A stretch of DNA of 64,000 nt from Chionoecetes opilio (taxonomy: Eukaryota > Arthropoda > Malacostraca > Decapoda > Majidae), in NCBI GenBank assembly GCA_016584305.1, contig JACEEZ010006415.1, positions 184,001 through 248,000 of the forward strand, read 5' to 3'. The first letter of the stretch is position 1; each line of letters starts with the position of its first letter. This document shows positions 44,657 to 56,594 of this stretch, in pieces. A program made the translations under genes and the position numbers. The notes beneath the pieces are model-generated. The model ran no database searches and was not told the DNA's origin. It saw nothing but the letters and a program-made list of their open reading frames with translations.

Positions 44657-44870
44657 TTAACCCCTTCACGCCCAGATCTTTTCTTTGCTATATAAAATTG
44701 TCATGTTGTCGAGCCATAAAATTATAAAAAGTAACTTAATATACCAAATTAACTAGTGGACAAGGATACTAAACAGGTGATATCTATAAAACATTGCTTA
44801 TATTCACTAAAAATCGTCTAATGGTACCCAAATTACAGTGGAAATTACGTTCTGGGCCTCAAGGGGTTAA
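44657..44870 (+). mobile_element. piggyBac-like MITE copy 6
   Basis: Complete, TTAA at both ends, same orientation as copy 5, same intron. Confidence 0.85.
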
Positions 44871-45063
44871 CCTCCAGTGTTTTTTTTAAGCTGCTCTATA
44901 TCTATGCCCAAATCATGTGTATGTATTGATCTCTTACCTTACCCTTCATCTTTGGGAAGAGAACATTTTATAGGTGTAGCTTTTTATCGTAAGTCATAGG
45001 TAGGGAGGAGACAGGACCACACTAATATAGCTCAGTGCCTGTATGCTACGTCTTGGTAAATAG

Positions 45064-45176
<113 letters not shown>

Positions 45177-45231
45177 CCACCCCCACCAACCCACCCACCA
45201 ACACAGACACACACACCACTCTTGTAAATCT

Positions 45232-45441
45232 TTAACCCCTTGAGACCCAGAACGTAATTTCCATTGTAATTTGGGTACCATTAGACGATTTTTAATGAAT
45301 ATAAGCAATATTTTATAGATATGACTTGTTTAGTATCCTTGTCCACTAGTAAATTTGGTATATTCAGTCACTTTTCGTAATTTCATGGCTCACAACAGGC
45401 AATTTTATATAGCAAAGAAAGATCTGGGCGTGAAGGGTTAA
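45232..45441 (-). mobile_element. piggyBac-like MITE copy 7
   Basis: Complete, reverse orientation, TTAA at both ends, the third copy within RpL34 intron 2. Confidence 0.85.
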
Positions 45442-45491
45442 TGTCATGTCATCCTGCCATTTTGTCCAGGTGATGATCTTGGATTGGAGTA

Positions 45492-45763
45492 GGGGAGAGC
45501 GAGGCAGGTTGCATTGAGGGTAGGTTGCATCATTGCCTCTAACTCGCATTAACTTTTTTTATTATTATTATTGTTGTAGTTGTAGTAGTAGTGGTTTGTA
45601 GTAGTAGTAGTAGTTTATAGTAGTAGTAGTAGTAGTAGTTTATAGTAGTAGTAGTAGTAGTTTTATAGTAGTAGTAGTAGTATTAAGACGATGTACGTGT
45701 GATAACATGCGAGTTAGAGGCAATGATGCAACCTACCCTCGATGCAACCTGCCCCGCTCTCCC
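45492..45763. mobile_element. TA-flanked MITE with ~65-bp inverted ends and (AGT)n core
   Basis: Ends GGGGAGAGCGAGGCAGGTTG and, reversed, GGGAGAGCGGGGCAGGTTGC continue inverted through GCATCATTGCCTCTAACTCG; TA lies on both sides. The core (45575-45685) is an AGT-rich microsatellite. In RpL34 intron 2. Confidence 0.8.
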
Positions 45764-45820
45764 TAGAGTCACTTTTACTTACTTTCCTTGAGTACTAATT
45801 GACACCTTTTTCCTTGGCAG

Positions 45821-45908
45821 GGTGGTGCGCGCTTTCTTGATCGAGGAACAGAAGATCGTGGTCAAGGTTCTTAAGGCCCAGAAAGCTGCAGCAAAGGCAA
45901 CAAAATAA
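45821..45908 (+). CDS. RpL34: Ribosomal protein eL34, exon 3 (terminal)
   Basis: Acceptor TTCCTTGGCAG. Encodes VVRAFLIEEQKIVVKVLKAQ then KAAAKATK and TAA (45906-45908). FLIEEQKIVVKVLKAQ is identical to animal eL34. The stop overlaps AATAAATAAA, a likely polyadenylation signal (45905-45914). Confidence 0.98.
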
Positions 45909-45914
45909 ATAAAC
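45904..45914 (+). terminator. RpL34: RpL34 polyadenylation signal
   Basis: Overlapping AATAAA hexamers (AAATAAATAAA) at the stop codon, so the 3' UTR would be very short, as is common for ribosomal-protein genes. Confidence 0.7.
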
Positions 45915-45972
45915 GTTGATAAAAATATTTCAATTACTGTTATTTTTTGTCCTTTGCTTTCTTGTCTGTTGT

Positions 45973-46810
45973 AGCGGGGGTGTTGTTAGGTTGTGGGTTG
46001 TTGTAGCGGAGGTATTGTTAGGTTGTGGGTGGGTGTAGCGGAGGTATTGTTAGGTTGTGGGTTGTTGTAGCGGAGGTATTGTTAGGTTGTGGGTTGTTGT
46101 AGCGGAGGTATTGTTAGGTTGTGGGTTGTTGTAGCGGAGGTATTGTTAGGTTGTGGGTTGTAGCGGTGGTATTGTTAGGTTGTGGGTTGTTGTAGCGGAG
46201 GTATTGTTAGGTTGTGGGTTGTAGCGGAGGTATTGTTAGGTTGTGGGTTGTTGTAGCGGGGGTGGTGTTAGGTTGTGGGTTGTTGTAGCGGAGGTATTGT
46301 TAGGTTGTGGGTTGTAGCGGAGGTATTGTTAGGTTGTGGGTTGTAGCGGAGGTATTGTTAGGTTGTGGGTTGTTGTAGCGGAGGTATTGTTAGGTTGTGG
46401 GTTGTAGCGGGGGTATTGTTAGGTTGTGGGTTGTTGTAGCGGAGGTATTGTTAGGTTGTGGGTTGTTGTAGCGGAGGTATTGTTAGGTTGTGGGTGGTTG
46501 TAGCGGAGGTGTTAGGTTGTGGGTTGTAGCGGAGGTGGTGTTAGGTTGTGGGTTGTTGTAGGGGAGGTATTGTTAGGTTGTGGGTTGTTGTAGCGGAGGT
46601 ATTGTTAGGTTGTGGGTTGTTGTAGGGGAGGTATTGTTAGGTTGTGGGTTGTAGCGGAGGTGTTAGGTTGTGGGTTGTAGCGGAGGTATTGTTAGGTTGT
46701 GGGTTGTAGCGGAGGTGTTAGGTTGTGGGTTGTAGCGGAGGTATTGTTAGGTTGTGGGTTGTAGCGGAGGTATTGTTAGGTTGTGGGTTGTAGCGGAGGT
46801 GTTAGGTTGT
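45973..46810. repeat. ~33-bp minisatellite downstream of RpL34
   Basis: About 27 units of GTAGCGGAGGTATTGTTAGG then TTGTGGGTTGTT, with 30-, 27- and 24-bp shortened versions that lack GTT or TATT. Confidence 0.95.
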
Positions 46811-47440
46811 CGCCCTACAAACCGGCAACAACTAAGGGTAGCTTGGATTATGTCCATGGAAATTGTATTTAATGAAGTGTTCATGGACTCTTTTGCGGGG
46901 CCTTAGTATCACTTCTGCTCAGTTGTTTGATACATAAATGAGAACAAAATCTTGAGTCACTCCATTATGGTACTACTATCAAGTTGTATGAAGCTGTAGC
47001 CTACTAGTTTTTTACAAGACTCATATTTTTGGTAACATAGCTGGTTAGTGATATCGGCCTCTTCCCTCCCTCGTGTATTGGGATTATTTGCTATTTTCCG
47101 GTCCCAGAACACACTGCTTTCTGCCAGTAAGCTCAATAGTATCATGTATCTATGTTAACACCAGCTCAGCATTTAGCACTCGGCAGCAGGTAGGGTGGAC
47201 CAGCACCTCGCACTCCGGTCTACCTGCTGAGCTACTCTTGTGTGTTTTTGAGGCACTGCAGACTCTGACTAACATGAGATTGCCCTCTGCCCTCACTTCA
47301 CACAGTTTGCCTTGCCAGTGTATGTGCTTATGCTCCTATATATATGTGTTCCTATATTGCTTCTGCTTACTGGCAGAAGGCAGTGTGTTCTGGGACTGGA
47401 AAATAGCAAATAATCCCAATTCATGAGGGAGGGAAGAAGC
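46811..47440. other. No recognised gene
   Basis: Non-coding. Contains inverted blocks around TTGGGATTATTTGCTATTTT (47078-47097) and AAAATAGCAAATAATCCCAA (47400-47419) together with CAGAACACACTGCTTTCTGCC and its inverse, an approximately 370-bp foldback-like repeat (about 47050-47425). Confidence 0.55.
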
Positions 47441-47918
47441 TACCGTAGATAACAGTAAAGTCACCAGGACAACTTTTTTTTCTGTTTACAGACGTGTGGT
47501 GGCGTTAATACTTACATTTCTACATCCATGATTGCAGGAAAGTTAGAAGGGGCTATTTGGAGACTGTGTCATTTTGTGTCTTCATCTGTGTCATATTATG
47601 GCTATAAATGAACAAATGACAAAAATATCTACAAAGTGGCTACCAACAGTAGAGTCGCCCTCTAGTGTTTATTTACTGAGTGTCGTACCGCTGTCGTCGT
47701 CGCCCGAAAAAAAAACGCGTAGTGAAATTTGAAACCGTCTATACTTGCAGCTACAAAGTATAAAACAACGCTGAAACAGGGTAGATTATACAGTCATGAT
47801 ATAAACTACTGTGTATTATCTTCAGTGGCACATAAAAATCAGTAGTAATGCTATAATTCGTAATATATGGCGCCTGGCGACATGACTGCAGGTGGCGACT
47901 TTACTGTTATCTACGGTA
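47441..47918. mobile_element. TA-flanked MITE, family E copy 1
   Basis: TACCGTAGATAACAGTAAAG and its exact inverse form at least 21-bp perfect ends. Internal CTTCAGTGGCACATA and AATTCGTAATATATGGC are shared with 56670-56912. Confidence 0.8.
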
Positions 47919-48740
47919 CTGAAGCCACAAAGAGCCACTGAATGAACGTACCGTAAACAGTAGCACATTCTTATACTGTGATGCTGTAATATTACCCTGA
48001 TTCTAACAAAGGAGGGGTAATAATGCACACTGTCAGAGGTAGTCAATTGAAGGCGAGCAAGAAGGAGGGAGTAGAGTACGTAGTCCAACACAAGGCTACT
48101 ACCAAACCCTCGCTCCATGCAAGCAGCAGTCAGGCCACGAACAAAAAGGTGAACTCATCTCAGAAGCTGTCACTATTTCAAACAAGCAAGGTCATCTTAT
48201 AAGGGGTAAGATTTCCGAGGAGGATGTAGTTTTGAGGTGTTATTTTATCGTAGTAGAATCCCATTACCGTCTTGCTTATAATGAGACAATACATGCTGTC
48301 TAGGATCATTATTTCAGCATCTATCGAGAAAGTTTTGTAGTAGCGACAGGAACCTATTTCTTAGAAGGATATTATTTAAGTGGTGTACAGAGATGCATGT
48401 GGATCGACTCGATGTGATCAAGGAAGCACTGTGTTATAAGAAAATGGCAAGACAGTGAGTGCAGATGGAGTGAAGTGTGGAGTCGGAATAGGTGAAAAGA
48501 AGTATTTCTACATGGTTTGGGAACAGTGAAGGCGAAGTGTACGTGTCAAGACCCTCCCTCCCCTCCAGCCTGAGGTATGTTATATAATCAGTGTTTTTAT
48601 TCACATGAATGACTTTTACACGCTGCTATAGCATTGATTTTGAGGGAGAGAATGACCATCGATACAATCCCTGATATGTCAGTAGTAAGGCACCCAAATT
48701 TGATATATTTACAGTTTTTTACACGCATGCTCTCCACAAG
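47919..48740. other. No recognised gene
   Basis: Non-coding as far as can be seen. A 98-codon minus frame at 47822-48118 overlaps the MITE and has no family features. Confidence 0.4.
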
Positions 48741-48881
48741 TCAACAGCAGGTCACAGGCGTCATGGCGGAGCACAGCTGGGCAGGGTGACAGCTGCCCGC
48801 GCCAAGGAAGGCATTTCATATCACCACGGACTCAGGGGTCCTACAGTGACAGCCTGGCCGAGTCCTGAAGCGGCATGGACC

Positions 48882-48912
48882 ATGATGGACCAGCAGGGAC
48901 TCGTGAAGGGAG
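48882..48912 (+). CDS. Candidate small two-exon gene, exon 1
   Basis: ATGATGGACCAGCAGGGACT leads to donor AAGGGAG|GTGAGA, encoding MMDQQGLVKG plus one base. Joined to the exon at 50324, the phases fit and the split codon is Gly, giving a 65-residue protein. The exon sits at the end of a GC-rich, CpG-containing leader (48740-48880), as a first exon would. The upstream frame is open too, so the true start could be earlier. No family was recognised, and there is no transcript evidence. Confidence 0.35.
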
Positions 48913-49851
48913 GTGAGAGCCAGCACAAGGATGGGTGAGGCGGGGTGTGTGTGTGGGGCGGGGCGGGACCACTGGCCATGGCTGTCGTATTCTGTATAAA
49001 TGCTCTAATGCCCACCACTGATGTGATCTTAGAATATACCCACAAACTACCTAGTAAAAAAAAAAAAAAAAAGATATCGTACCCACAATCCTCTGCCACG
49101 TTGTTAATGAGTTCAAACTACTAACGAACCCTATCAATTATGTTTTAGAAAAATGCTACAAAACTATACCAACACTATTGCTAACTCATTTACTAACATT
49201 TAAGACTTAGATAACGTTACAGGTCAAGAATTATTGGTCAAAGGTCAACAGGTCAGGGCGTGGGAAGGAAATAAGGGAGAGGTTTAGTGTTTGAGCAGTG
49301 TTGAGTTCCTTGAGTAATCCGGTACGAGCGACAGTCGAGGGCGAGCCAGGAGAGAGAGAGAGGAGAGGAGTGAGTGGGCAGTGACGAATCTGACCACCCC
49401 AGATCTGAGTCAAGAGGTCTGATGAAAATTCAACCATTTATTTTTAACTAATGGCTATGCCTTGGCCACCCCAGTCAAAATTTCCTGTCGGCGCTACTGA
49501 GTGGGAGGTAGGGAGGAGGGAGAGCTTACGTGTGATTTGAGGTTGTTTAGTCCTCCCTGAAAAGTAATGGCTCTTGCCTCGTTATCTTTCATTAACATCA
49601 TCATTATCCTCATGTAGGGTGCCTTGTTTGGTGGTGGCAGGCTGGTAGAGATAGCCATGGCACTTGGAAGAAAGTCCTGTGCAGTGTGGACAATCTCCCT
49701 GCCTGCAGCTCTCATTCAGGTCATCGTACAGCCCAGCCATCACCTCAGGGTTCCTTCCCCTGCTTCCAGACTAACAAAAGGTTGCCCTTCCTAATAGTTT
49801 CCTTTGCTTTACTTTATCAGTTTCATAATCACCATGGTCTTCTCCTTGCTT

Positions 49852-49992
<141 letters not shown>

Positions 49993-50323
49993 AGCATTTT
50001 GTATTAATCTATTCTCTGTATATGCGTATACTATCTCAGATATTTCTGCATAGTTACCATCAGCGCATATAATTTAATTCCCAATGCCTCTGGTGTTCAT
50101 TGATTGGCATTCCCAATGTTTTCTGGTGACGTGCCACAGATCTCTGCTGATGAAACAGAACCAGAACCTTTGTCATCAGAATGAATTTTTTCAGGATGTT
50201 CAAGAAAGTTTAGTTTAAAGTTCAGTTGGAGAGACATTCCATAAGAGGCAGCACACCCATTGTCAATCAGGAGCTTCAGTTATGAGTGGATGCATCTTCG
50301 CTCAATGTAAATCCCCATTGCAG

Positions 50324-50490
50324 GCCAGTGTGTCCCGCCGCTGGGTGTCGAGTGCGGCATGGCCTCCCCCCCCTCCACCACGCTGATGAGGGAGCACGCC
50401 TCTTGCTTGCGCGGGATGTGGCAGCAACTGGAGAAGCAGATTGCACACACTTCTGCCTCGATGGAGCAGCCTGGAGCCTCTGTGTCATAA
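50324..50490 (+). CDS. Candidate small two-exon gene, exon 2 (terminal)
   Basis: Acceptor CCCCATTGCAG ends at 50323. The frame reads QCVPPLGVECGMASPPSTTL, MREHASCLRGMWQQLEKQIA, HTSASMEQPGASVS and TAA at 50488-50490. The block is much more GC-rich than its surroundings. The central segment from LMREHASC to EKQIAH is predicted helical by its heptad-like pattern. Three Cys residues are present. Two other frames are partly open, including one ending at a GTAGAC donor, so the choice of frame is tentative. A piggyBac-like MITE follows 65 bases downstream. Confidence 0.4.
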
Positions 50491-50554
50491 GGTAGACATA
50501 TTGCGTTCTGTTTACTTGATGGCTGAAATGAGAGTTTGTCAAGTATTTTTGTAC

Positions 50555-50766
50555 TTAACCCCTTGAGGCCCAGAACGTAATTTCCATTGTAATTTGGGTA
50601 CCATTAGACGATTTTTAGTGATTATAAGCAATATTTTATAGATATGACCTGTTTAGTATCCTTGTTCCACTAACTAATTTGGTATATTCAGTTACTTTTT
50701 GTAATTGTATGGTTGACAACAGACGATTTGTTATACCAAAGGAAAGATCTGGGTGTGAAGGGTTAA
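50555..50766 (-). mobile_element. piggyBac-like MITE copy 8
   Basis: Complete reverse-oriented member, TTAA at both ends. Confidence 0.85.
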
Positions 50767-51086
50767 CCAAAGACCCTCTACAACTCTGGAGAGTGTCTTT
50801 GCTGAAACGCTGACTGACTGACCACCAGGAGGGAGCCAGATAGCATACAGGTTTTAATTACTTTGCATACTTGGTTAATCCTTTGTGTGTGCATCTGCCA
50901 GTAACCCTGATGAGTGTTGATCTCTCATAATCAAATATATAATAAACATTAGCTAGTAGTATAATCTGTCAAAGAACAATTGAAAGCACACCCTTTATTG
51001 TGGCCCGTTCAGGCATCCACCTTGACTACTTGTTACAGAGGAGACCATGTAGTGTGTTATCCATTGCTTGTAAATGCCTCTTGTAG

Positions 51087-51408
51087 CAGTGCATTTTTTT
51101 AACATCATAACTAGGCGACCAAAATGTCTCCCAGTGATGGAAAACTGTCGCCCAGTAAGAACAATTTTAAGCTACTGGGCGTCAAGATATTTGTTCATAA
51201 AATCCTTCCTGGATACAATGGTTCATCTTATCTGTGTGTGTTAGATCCAGAAGTGCACTCTTATTACTGCATATGATCTTTATTTATACACAACATACAA
51301 AAGGGTGAAGTTGATGTATCCAAAAAAACTATATTTTAACAGGTAGGCCTTTATCCTTTCTGGATATCCAAAGAATGTCGCCCAGTAAGATTTGCTTAAA
51401 AAATGCAG
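51087..51408 (+). mobile_element. hAT-like MITE F, copy 1
   Basis: Ends CAGTGCATTTTTTTAAC and, reversed, CTGCATTTTTTAAG. Perfect 8-bp duplication TCTTGTAG (51079-51086, 51409-51416). The body repeats the motif CTGTCGCCCAGTAAGAACAA. Other copies are at 55389 and 56273. Confidence 0.9.
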
Positions 51409-51734
51409 TCTTGTAGGTGGCTTAGGTGTGCAGGGAGGAGGTCTTGAAAGGGTGAGGCATTATGGTCACACAGGGGTGAGGATGTTTGAGTGCACAACAG
51501 TTGGGTGAAGGGGACGGGAGGAGAGAGTAGGTGAGAGGATGGCGGGAGGCAGACTGTGCAGGGAGAGGCATAGACTATTTCATGGCTGCCGAGAACTAAA
51601 ATTTGCAAACTAAGTAATATTTCAGCAATATCCTGTAAGATGAAGTTGAAGAGCAATGAGGCGATTTCTGTGGATTCCAATGTTGTGAAATACTCCTGAA
51701 GTCAAGCTATGGTCCCACTGGTCTTAGATATCAC

Positions 51735-53305
51735 TGCGATGGGACCTTTTGAGCTGTTTGGAGCTATGTGATGGGACCTTTTGGGCTGTTTGGAGCTGTG
51801 TGATGGGACCTTTTGGGCTGTTTGGAGCTATGTGATGGGACCTTTTGGGCTGTTTGGAGCTGTGATGGATGCTGGGAGCCTTTTGGGCTTTGTTTGGAGC
51901 TGTGTGATGGGACCTTTTGGCTGTTTGGAGCTGTGTGATGGACCTTTTGGGCTGTTTGAGCTGTGATGGGACCTTTTGGGCTGTTTGGAGCTATGTGATG
52001 GGACCTTTTGGGCTGTTTGGAGCTGTGTGATGGGACCTTTTGGGCTGTTTGGAGCTGTGTGATGGGACCTTTTGGGCTGTTTGGAGCTGTGTGATGGGAC
52101 CTTTTGGCTGTTGGAGCTGTGTGATGGGACCTTTTTTATTTTGGCTGTTTGGAGCTGTGTGATGGGACCTTTTGGGCTGTTTGGAGCTGTGTGATGGACC
52201 TTTTGGCTGTTTGAGCTGTGTGATGGGACCTTGTTTGGGCTGTTTGGAGCTGTTGGAGTGTGGAGGACCTTTTGGACTGTTTGGAGCTGTGTGATGGGAC
52301 CTTTTGGGCTGTTTGGAGCTGTGTGATGGGACCTTTTGGGCTGTTTGGAGCTGTGTGATGGGACCTTTTGGGCTGTTTGGAGCTGTGTGATGGGACCTTT
52401 TGGGCTGTTTGGAGCTGTGTGATGGGACCTTTTGGGCTGTTTGGAGCTGTGTTGATGGGACCTTTTGGGCTGTTTGGAGCTGTGTGATGGGACCTTTTGG
52501 GCTGTTTGGAGCTGTGTGATGGGACCTTTTGGGCTGTTTGGAGCTGTGTGATGGGACCTTTTGGGCTGTTTGGAGCTGTGTGATGGGACCTTTTGGGCTG
52601 TTTGGAGCTGTGTGATGGGACCTTTTGGGCTGTTTGGAGCTGTGTGATGGGACCTTTTGGGCTGTTTGGAGCTGTGTGATGGGACCTTTTGGGCTGTTTG
52701 GAGCTGTGTGATGGGACCTTTTGGGCTGTTTGGAGCTGTGTGATGGGACCTTTTGGGCTGTTTGGAGCTGTGTGATGGGACCTTTTGGGCTGTTTGGAGC
52801 TGTGTGATGGGACCTTTTGGGCTGTTTGGAGCTTGTGATGGGACCTTTTGGGCTGTTTGGAGCTGTGTGATGGGACCTTTTGGGCTGTTTGGAGCTGTGT
52901 GATGGGCCTTTTGGGCTGTTTGGAGCTGGTGTGATGGGACCTTTTGGCTGTTTGGAGCTGTGTGATGGGACCTTTTGGGCTGTTTGGAGCTTGTGATGGG
53001 ACCTTTTGGGCTGTTTGGAGCTGTGTGATGGGACCTTTTGGGCTGTTTGGAGCTGTGTGATGGGACCTTTTGGGCTGTTTGGAGCTGTGTGATGGGACCT
53101 TTTGGGCTGTTTGGAGCTGTGTGATGGGACCTTTTGGGCTGTTTGGAGCTGTGTGATGGGACCTTTTGGGCTGTTTGGAGCTGTGATGGACCTTTTGGGC
53201 TGTTTGGAGCTGTGTGATGGGACCTTTTGGGCTGTTTGGAGCTGTGTGATGGGACCTTTTGGGCTGTTTGGAGCTATGTGATGGGACCTTTTGGGCTGTT
53301 TGGAG
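51735..53305. repeat. 32-bp minisatellite (~49 copies)
   Basis: Unit GATGGGACCTTTTGGGCTGT then TTGGAGCTGTGT. A 446-codon minus frame (51991-53331; repeating SKQPKRSHHTAPNSPKGPITQ-like blocks) is read-through of a 32-bp unit without stops and is not a gene. Confidence 0.97.
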
Positions 53306-53804
53306 CTGCCTGTGTTATCCTTGGTGGTCATAGTGTGAACTAAAACAACGGGCTGCTTTTATTATTATCATTATATTTTTTACATGACAAAGGACTGGCC
53401 AAGAGCACAAAAAAAGATGTAACAAAAGCCCGTGTAGTTGCCAATCCCTATGAAGAAGACAGTAAGAGAACAAAGGGGGTTGGGCCAATTTAGTTCGGCT
53501 TACTCTTATCTTGCTCTAAGACTTATTCTTACAATCAGAACGGAGACAACACGTCCTTATTATACTTTGCCATATTTGTCACTGCCTTTGTTGTGATATA
53601 AAGGCTACAGATACTTGCTATAGAAACAAGAGACAGGTAAAGACAAACGTAGACAAAGGCAGACATGGATAAGGAATCAAAAAGCACTTCATGAACTTCA
53701 AGTAGATGTTTGTGGAAGATAATCCTTGTTTATTGAGTGTCTTAATGTGTGTGCAAGGAATTTCTCAGTACCTCACGCTGCCCAACTTTCTCCCGGAGAC
53801 TAAG
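53306..53804. other. No recognised gene
   Basis: Non-coding sequence with no identified repeat family. Confidence 0.4.
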
Positions 53805-54065
53805 GCCCGTATTCGTAGTCACATACCAGAAATACGTGGTACATTGGAGCACTTTTGTCTGTCCTAATTAATCATTGTAGGGTCACTGTCGCAATTAAAT
53901 CATAGTCATGCGCTCTGTTGTATGCAATAGGAGTACTGTAGGATTGCTCTAGTACTTTCCATGGCAGCTACAAGATCAAGTGAATAATTTTGACTTGAGT
54001 AGAAATGGAACAAAATCATAGCAATTACCACGAGCAATCATGGTATGTGACTACGAATACGAGCA
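53805..54065. mobile_element. MITE with GCCCGTATTCGTAGTCACAT ends
   Basis: Left GCCCGTATTCGTAGTCACAT and right inverse GCTCGTATTCGTAGTCACAT enclose 260 bp; TAAG lies on both sides within one base, a possible 4-bp target. Confidence 0.65.
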
Positions 54066-54078
54066 TAAGTGACTGCTT

Positions 54079-54735
54079 CCAAAGTGCAATTGATTTGGCA
54101 TATGTACCCAAAAATCACAAGAAGGATAAGTGTAAAGCAAGAAAACTGTTATACATCCTTCATTAGATTACAAAGGAAAAGCAAACCCCCGTTAAAAATA
54201 ATAATCAATGGGATATGCTTATAATTGTCCTCACAACAAATGCAAAGGTGTGAAACTTGCAACTGATTAGGCAGATGAACCTATAAATGTCAAGGATAAA
54301 TGTAAAGCTAGAAAACTGTTATACGTACATCCTTCAGTAGATTACAAAAGAAAAGCAAATATCGTGGCTGTCTGATTCAAGAGTGGCAAGAGTGTCTGTT
54401 CTGGCTCCTTGGCTGTAGTAGTGTTCTTGCCACTCTTGAATCAGGCAGCCACGATATTTGCTTTTCTTTTGTAATCTACTGAAGGATGTACGTATAACAG
54501 TTTTCCTGCTTTACATTTATCCTTGACATTTTTGGGTTCATCTGCCTAATCAGTTGCAAGTTTCACACCTTTGCATTTGTTGTGAGGACAATTATAAGCA
54601 TATTCCATTATTATTTTTAACGGGGGTTTGCTTTTCCTTTGTAATCTAATGAAAGATGTGTAAGGGTTTTCTTGCCTTACATTTTTCCTTCTTGTGATTT
54701 TTGAGTACATATGCCAAATCACTTGCAATTTTCAC
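54079..54735. mobile_element. Foldback-like element, ~320-bp arms
   Basis: Arms at about 54079-54395 and 54418-54735 are reverse complements with a ~22-nt loop region (GTCTGTTCTGGCTCCTTGGC and a few more bases). Each arm contains two diverged direct units (AGAAAACTGTTATAC..ATCCTTC and TTACAAA.GAAAAGCAAA). No coding content. Confidence 0.85.
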
Positions 54736-55062
54736 TCCTATTTGCATTTATTTAAGGAAAATTATTAACATATTCCGTTGATTAGTATTTTGATTGATTC
54801 TAAACTACGAATTGATATTTTGACAGATAATAAACTATAAACTCGATATATTATAACTATACACTCAGGTAGGGAGCCACTGGTGGGTGAATACAGTCTG
54901 AAAAACAGGTAAAGCCCCAAGTAGTGTACATAGCCAGGCACATTGCTTTTTACGAGTACTTTGACTCACTGCAGATATCAATATGTTGTGCATGTTTTTT
55001 CCTCACTTGTTCCTAGATCATACAAGGACACTGATTGGGGATAGGATGAAAGCTGCACAAGA

Positions 55063-55270
55063 TTGATTGATTTAATGCCAAAAAAGGGGAATGTGCCAGA
55101 CATCAGAGGTCATATGGCACTATGGCAAAGCATAAAAAGGGGAGGGGTTACAGAGAAAGAGTGAAACGGTGAGGGAAGGGGAAAGAACGGAATGTTACAG
55201 CAGGATGGTTAGATCAGATGTAGGATGTGGATTTGTTGGAGGAAGGAGGTTACATTTTCCAGGGAGAAGT
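55063..55270 (-). mobile_element. Severely 5'-truncated I-like LINE copy with TSD
   Basis: Minus-oriented 3' end of the LINE at 17111-18121. The tail appears as GATTGATTGATTT at the left. TGCACAAGA flanks both sides (55054-55062 and 55271-55279), the target-site duplication of reverse transcription insertion. Confidence 0.85.
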
Positions 55271-55388
55271 TGCACAAGAAATACATATTATATAATGACA
55301 TAAATTAATTAGATGCAAGGCAAGAACTGTTATGTTATGTTCGTTCATTGCTCTTGAGTGTTAATAGTTTGAAGCTAATATTTCACGT

Positions 55389-55709
55389 CAGTGCATTTTT
55401 TAAGCAAATCTTCCTGGGCGACATTCTTTGGATAGCCAGAAAGGTAAAGGCCTACCTGTTAAAATATAGTTTTTTGGATACATCAACTTCACCCTTTTGT
55501 ATGTTGTGTATAAATAAAGATCATATGCAGTAATAAGAATGCACTTCTGGATCTAACACACACAGATAAGATGAACCATTGTGTCCAGGAAGGATTTTAT
55601 CAACAAATATCTTGTCGCCCAGTAGCTTATAATTGTTCTTACTGGGCGACAGTTTTCCATCACTGGGAGACATTTTGGTTGCCCAGTTGTGATGTTAAAA
55701 AATGCATTG
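55389..55709 (-). mobile_element. hAT-like MITE F, copy 2 (inverted)
   Basis: Ends CAGTGCATTTTTTAAGC and, reversed, CAATGCATTTTTTAACA. Perfect 8-bp duplication TTTCACGT (55381-55388 and 55710-55717). Confidence 0.9.
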
Positions 55710-55849
55710 TTTCACGTGTGCCTCATCAAGTGGGCTCTGCTTAAACATGGATGATATGAATGAGCTTTTAAGCCAGTTTTATGTTGCTATTGGTCTTTAT
55801 GCCATTCTGGTTATGTTAATTTTGACATCTGCATCTCTCTCTCACCCAG

Positions 55850-56092
55850 TGCTCGTGTGACAGCAACTTCAATGTTGTTATGGGGATGGAAGAAGATCGG
55901 TAAACAAGGAAGTACATGGAATGGGTACCAAGAGGCGAGAGACAGAGGGGCCCGGGAGGAGATGGAAGCAAGGTGTAGAAGTGTCCGAAAAGAAGAGGGA
56001 AAACGCTGTGATGGTGAAAATAACGAGTACGAGAACCAAGACGGAGGAGTTTTGTCCGAATGTCGTCGCGCTGAAAGCCTGGCAAGCATCTG
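55850..56092 (+). other. Exon-like open segment, unassigned
   Basis: Between a strong acceptor (CATCTCTCTCTCACCCAG, ending 55849) and a good donor (ATCTG|GTGAGA) one frame is open for 80 codons: ARVTATSMLLWGWKKIGKQG, then an Arg/Glu-rich polar stretch. No family was recognised and other frames are also partly open. It may be an internal exon of an unseen gene or chance. Confidence 0.2.
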
Positions 56093-56272
56093 GTGAGAAA
56101 TGTTTATGATTTACAGAATAGATGGTGAGAGTAATGAGTGTGTGTAGGGAAGATTTGGTATGACGGAAAAGGGAATTTGAGTGAAGTGTGGATTAGTGGA
56201 AATGGTGAGACAGTAATGGAGTGCCATGGTTTGGACACCTGCAGAGGTGGGTATGCGTTACATGACAAGTAG

Positions 56273-56594
56273 CAGGCATTTTTTAACATCACAACTGGGC
56301 GACCAAAATGTCTCCCAGTGATAGAAAACTGTCGCCCAGTAAGAACAATTTTAAGCTACTGGGCGACAAGATATTTGTTCATAAAATCCTTCCTGGACAC
56401 AATGGTTCATCATATCTGTGTGTGTTAGATCCAGAAGTGCATTCTTATTACTGCATATGATCTTTATTTATACACAACATACAAAAGGGTGAAGTTGATG
56501 TATCCAAAAAACTATATTTTAACAGGTAGGCCTTTACCTTTCTATCCAAATAAAAAAATTGTCGCCCAGTAAGTTTTGCTTAAAAAATGCACTG
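56273..56594 (+). mobile_element. hAT-like MITE F, copy 3
   Basis: Ends CAGGCATTTTTTAACATC and, reversed, CAGTGCATTTTTTAAGC. Flanks ACAAGTAG (56265-56272) and ACAAGGAG (56595-56602) match at 7 of 8. Confidence 0.88.

Noticed and set aside
50276..50542. 88-codon minus frame overlapping the small two-exon gene
   Set aside because: The plus strand has the acceptor and the more protein-like sequence; the minus frame has no splice or family support.
51991..53331. 446-codon minus frame rich in Ser, Lys, Pro and His
   Set aside because: Read-through of the 32-bp minisatellite.
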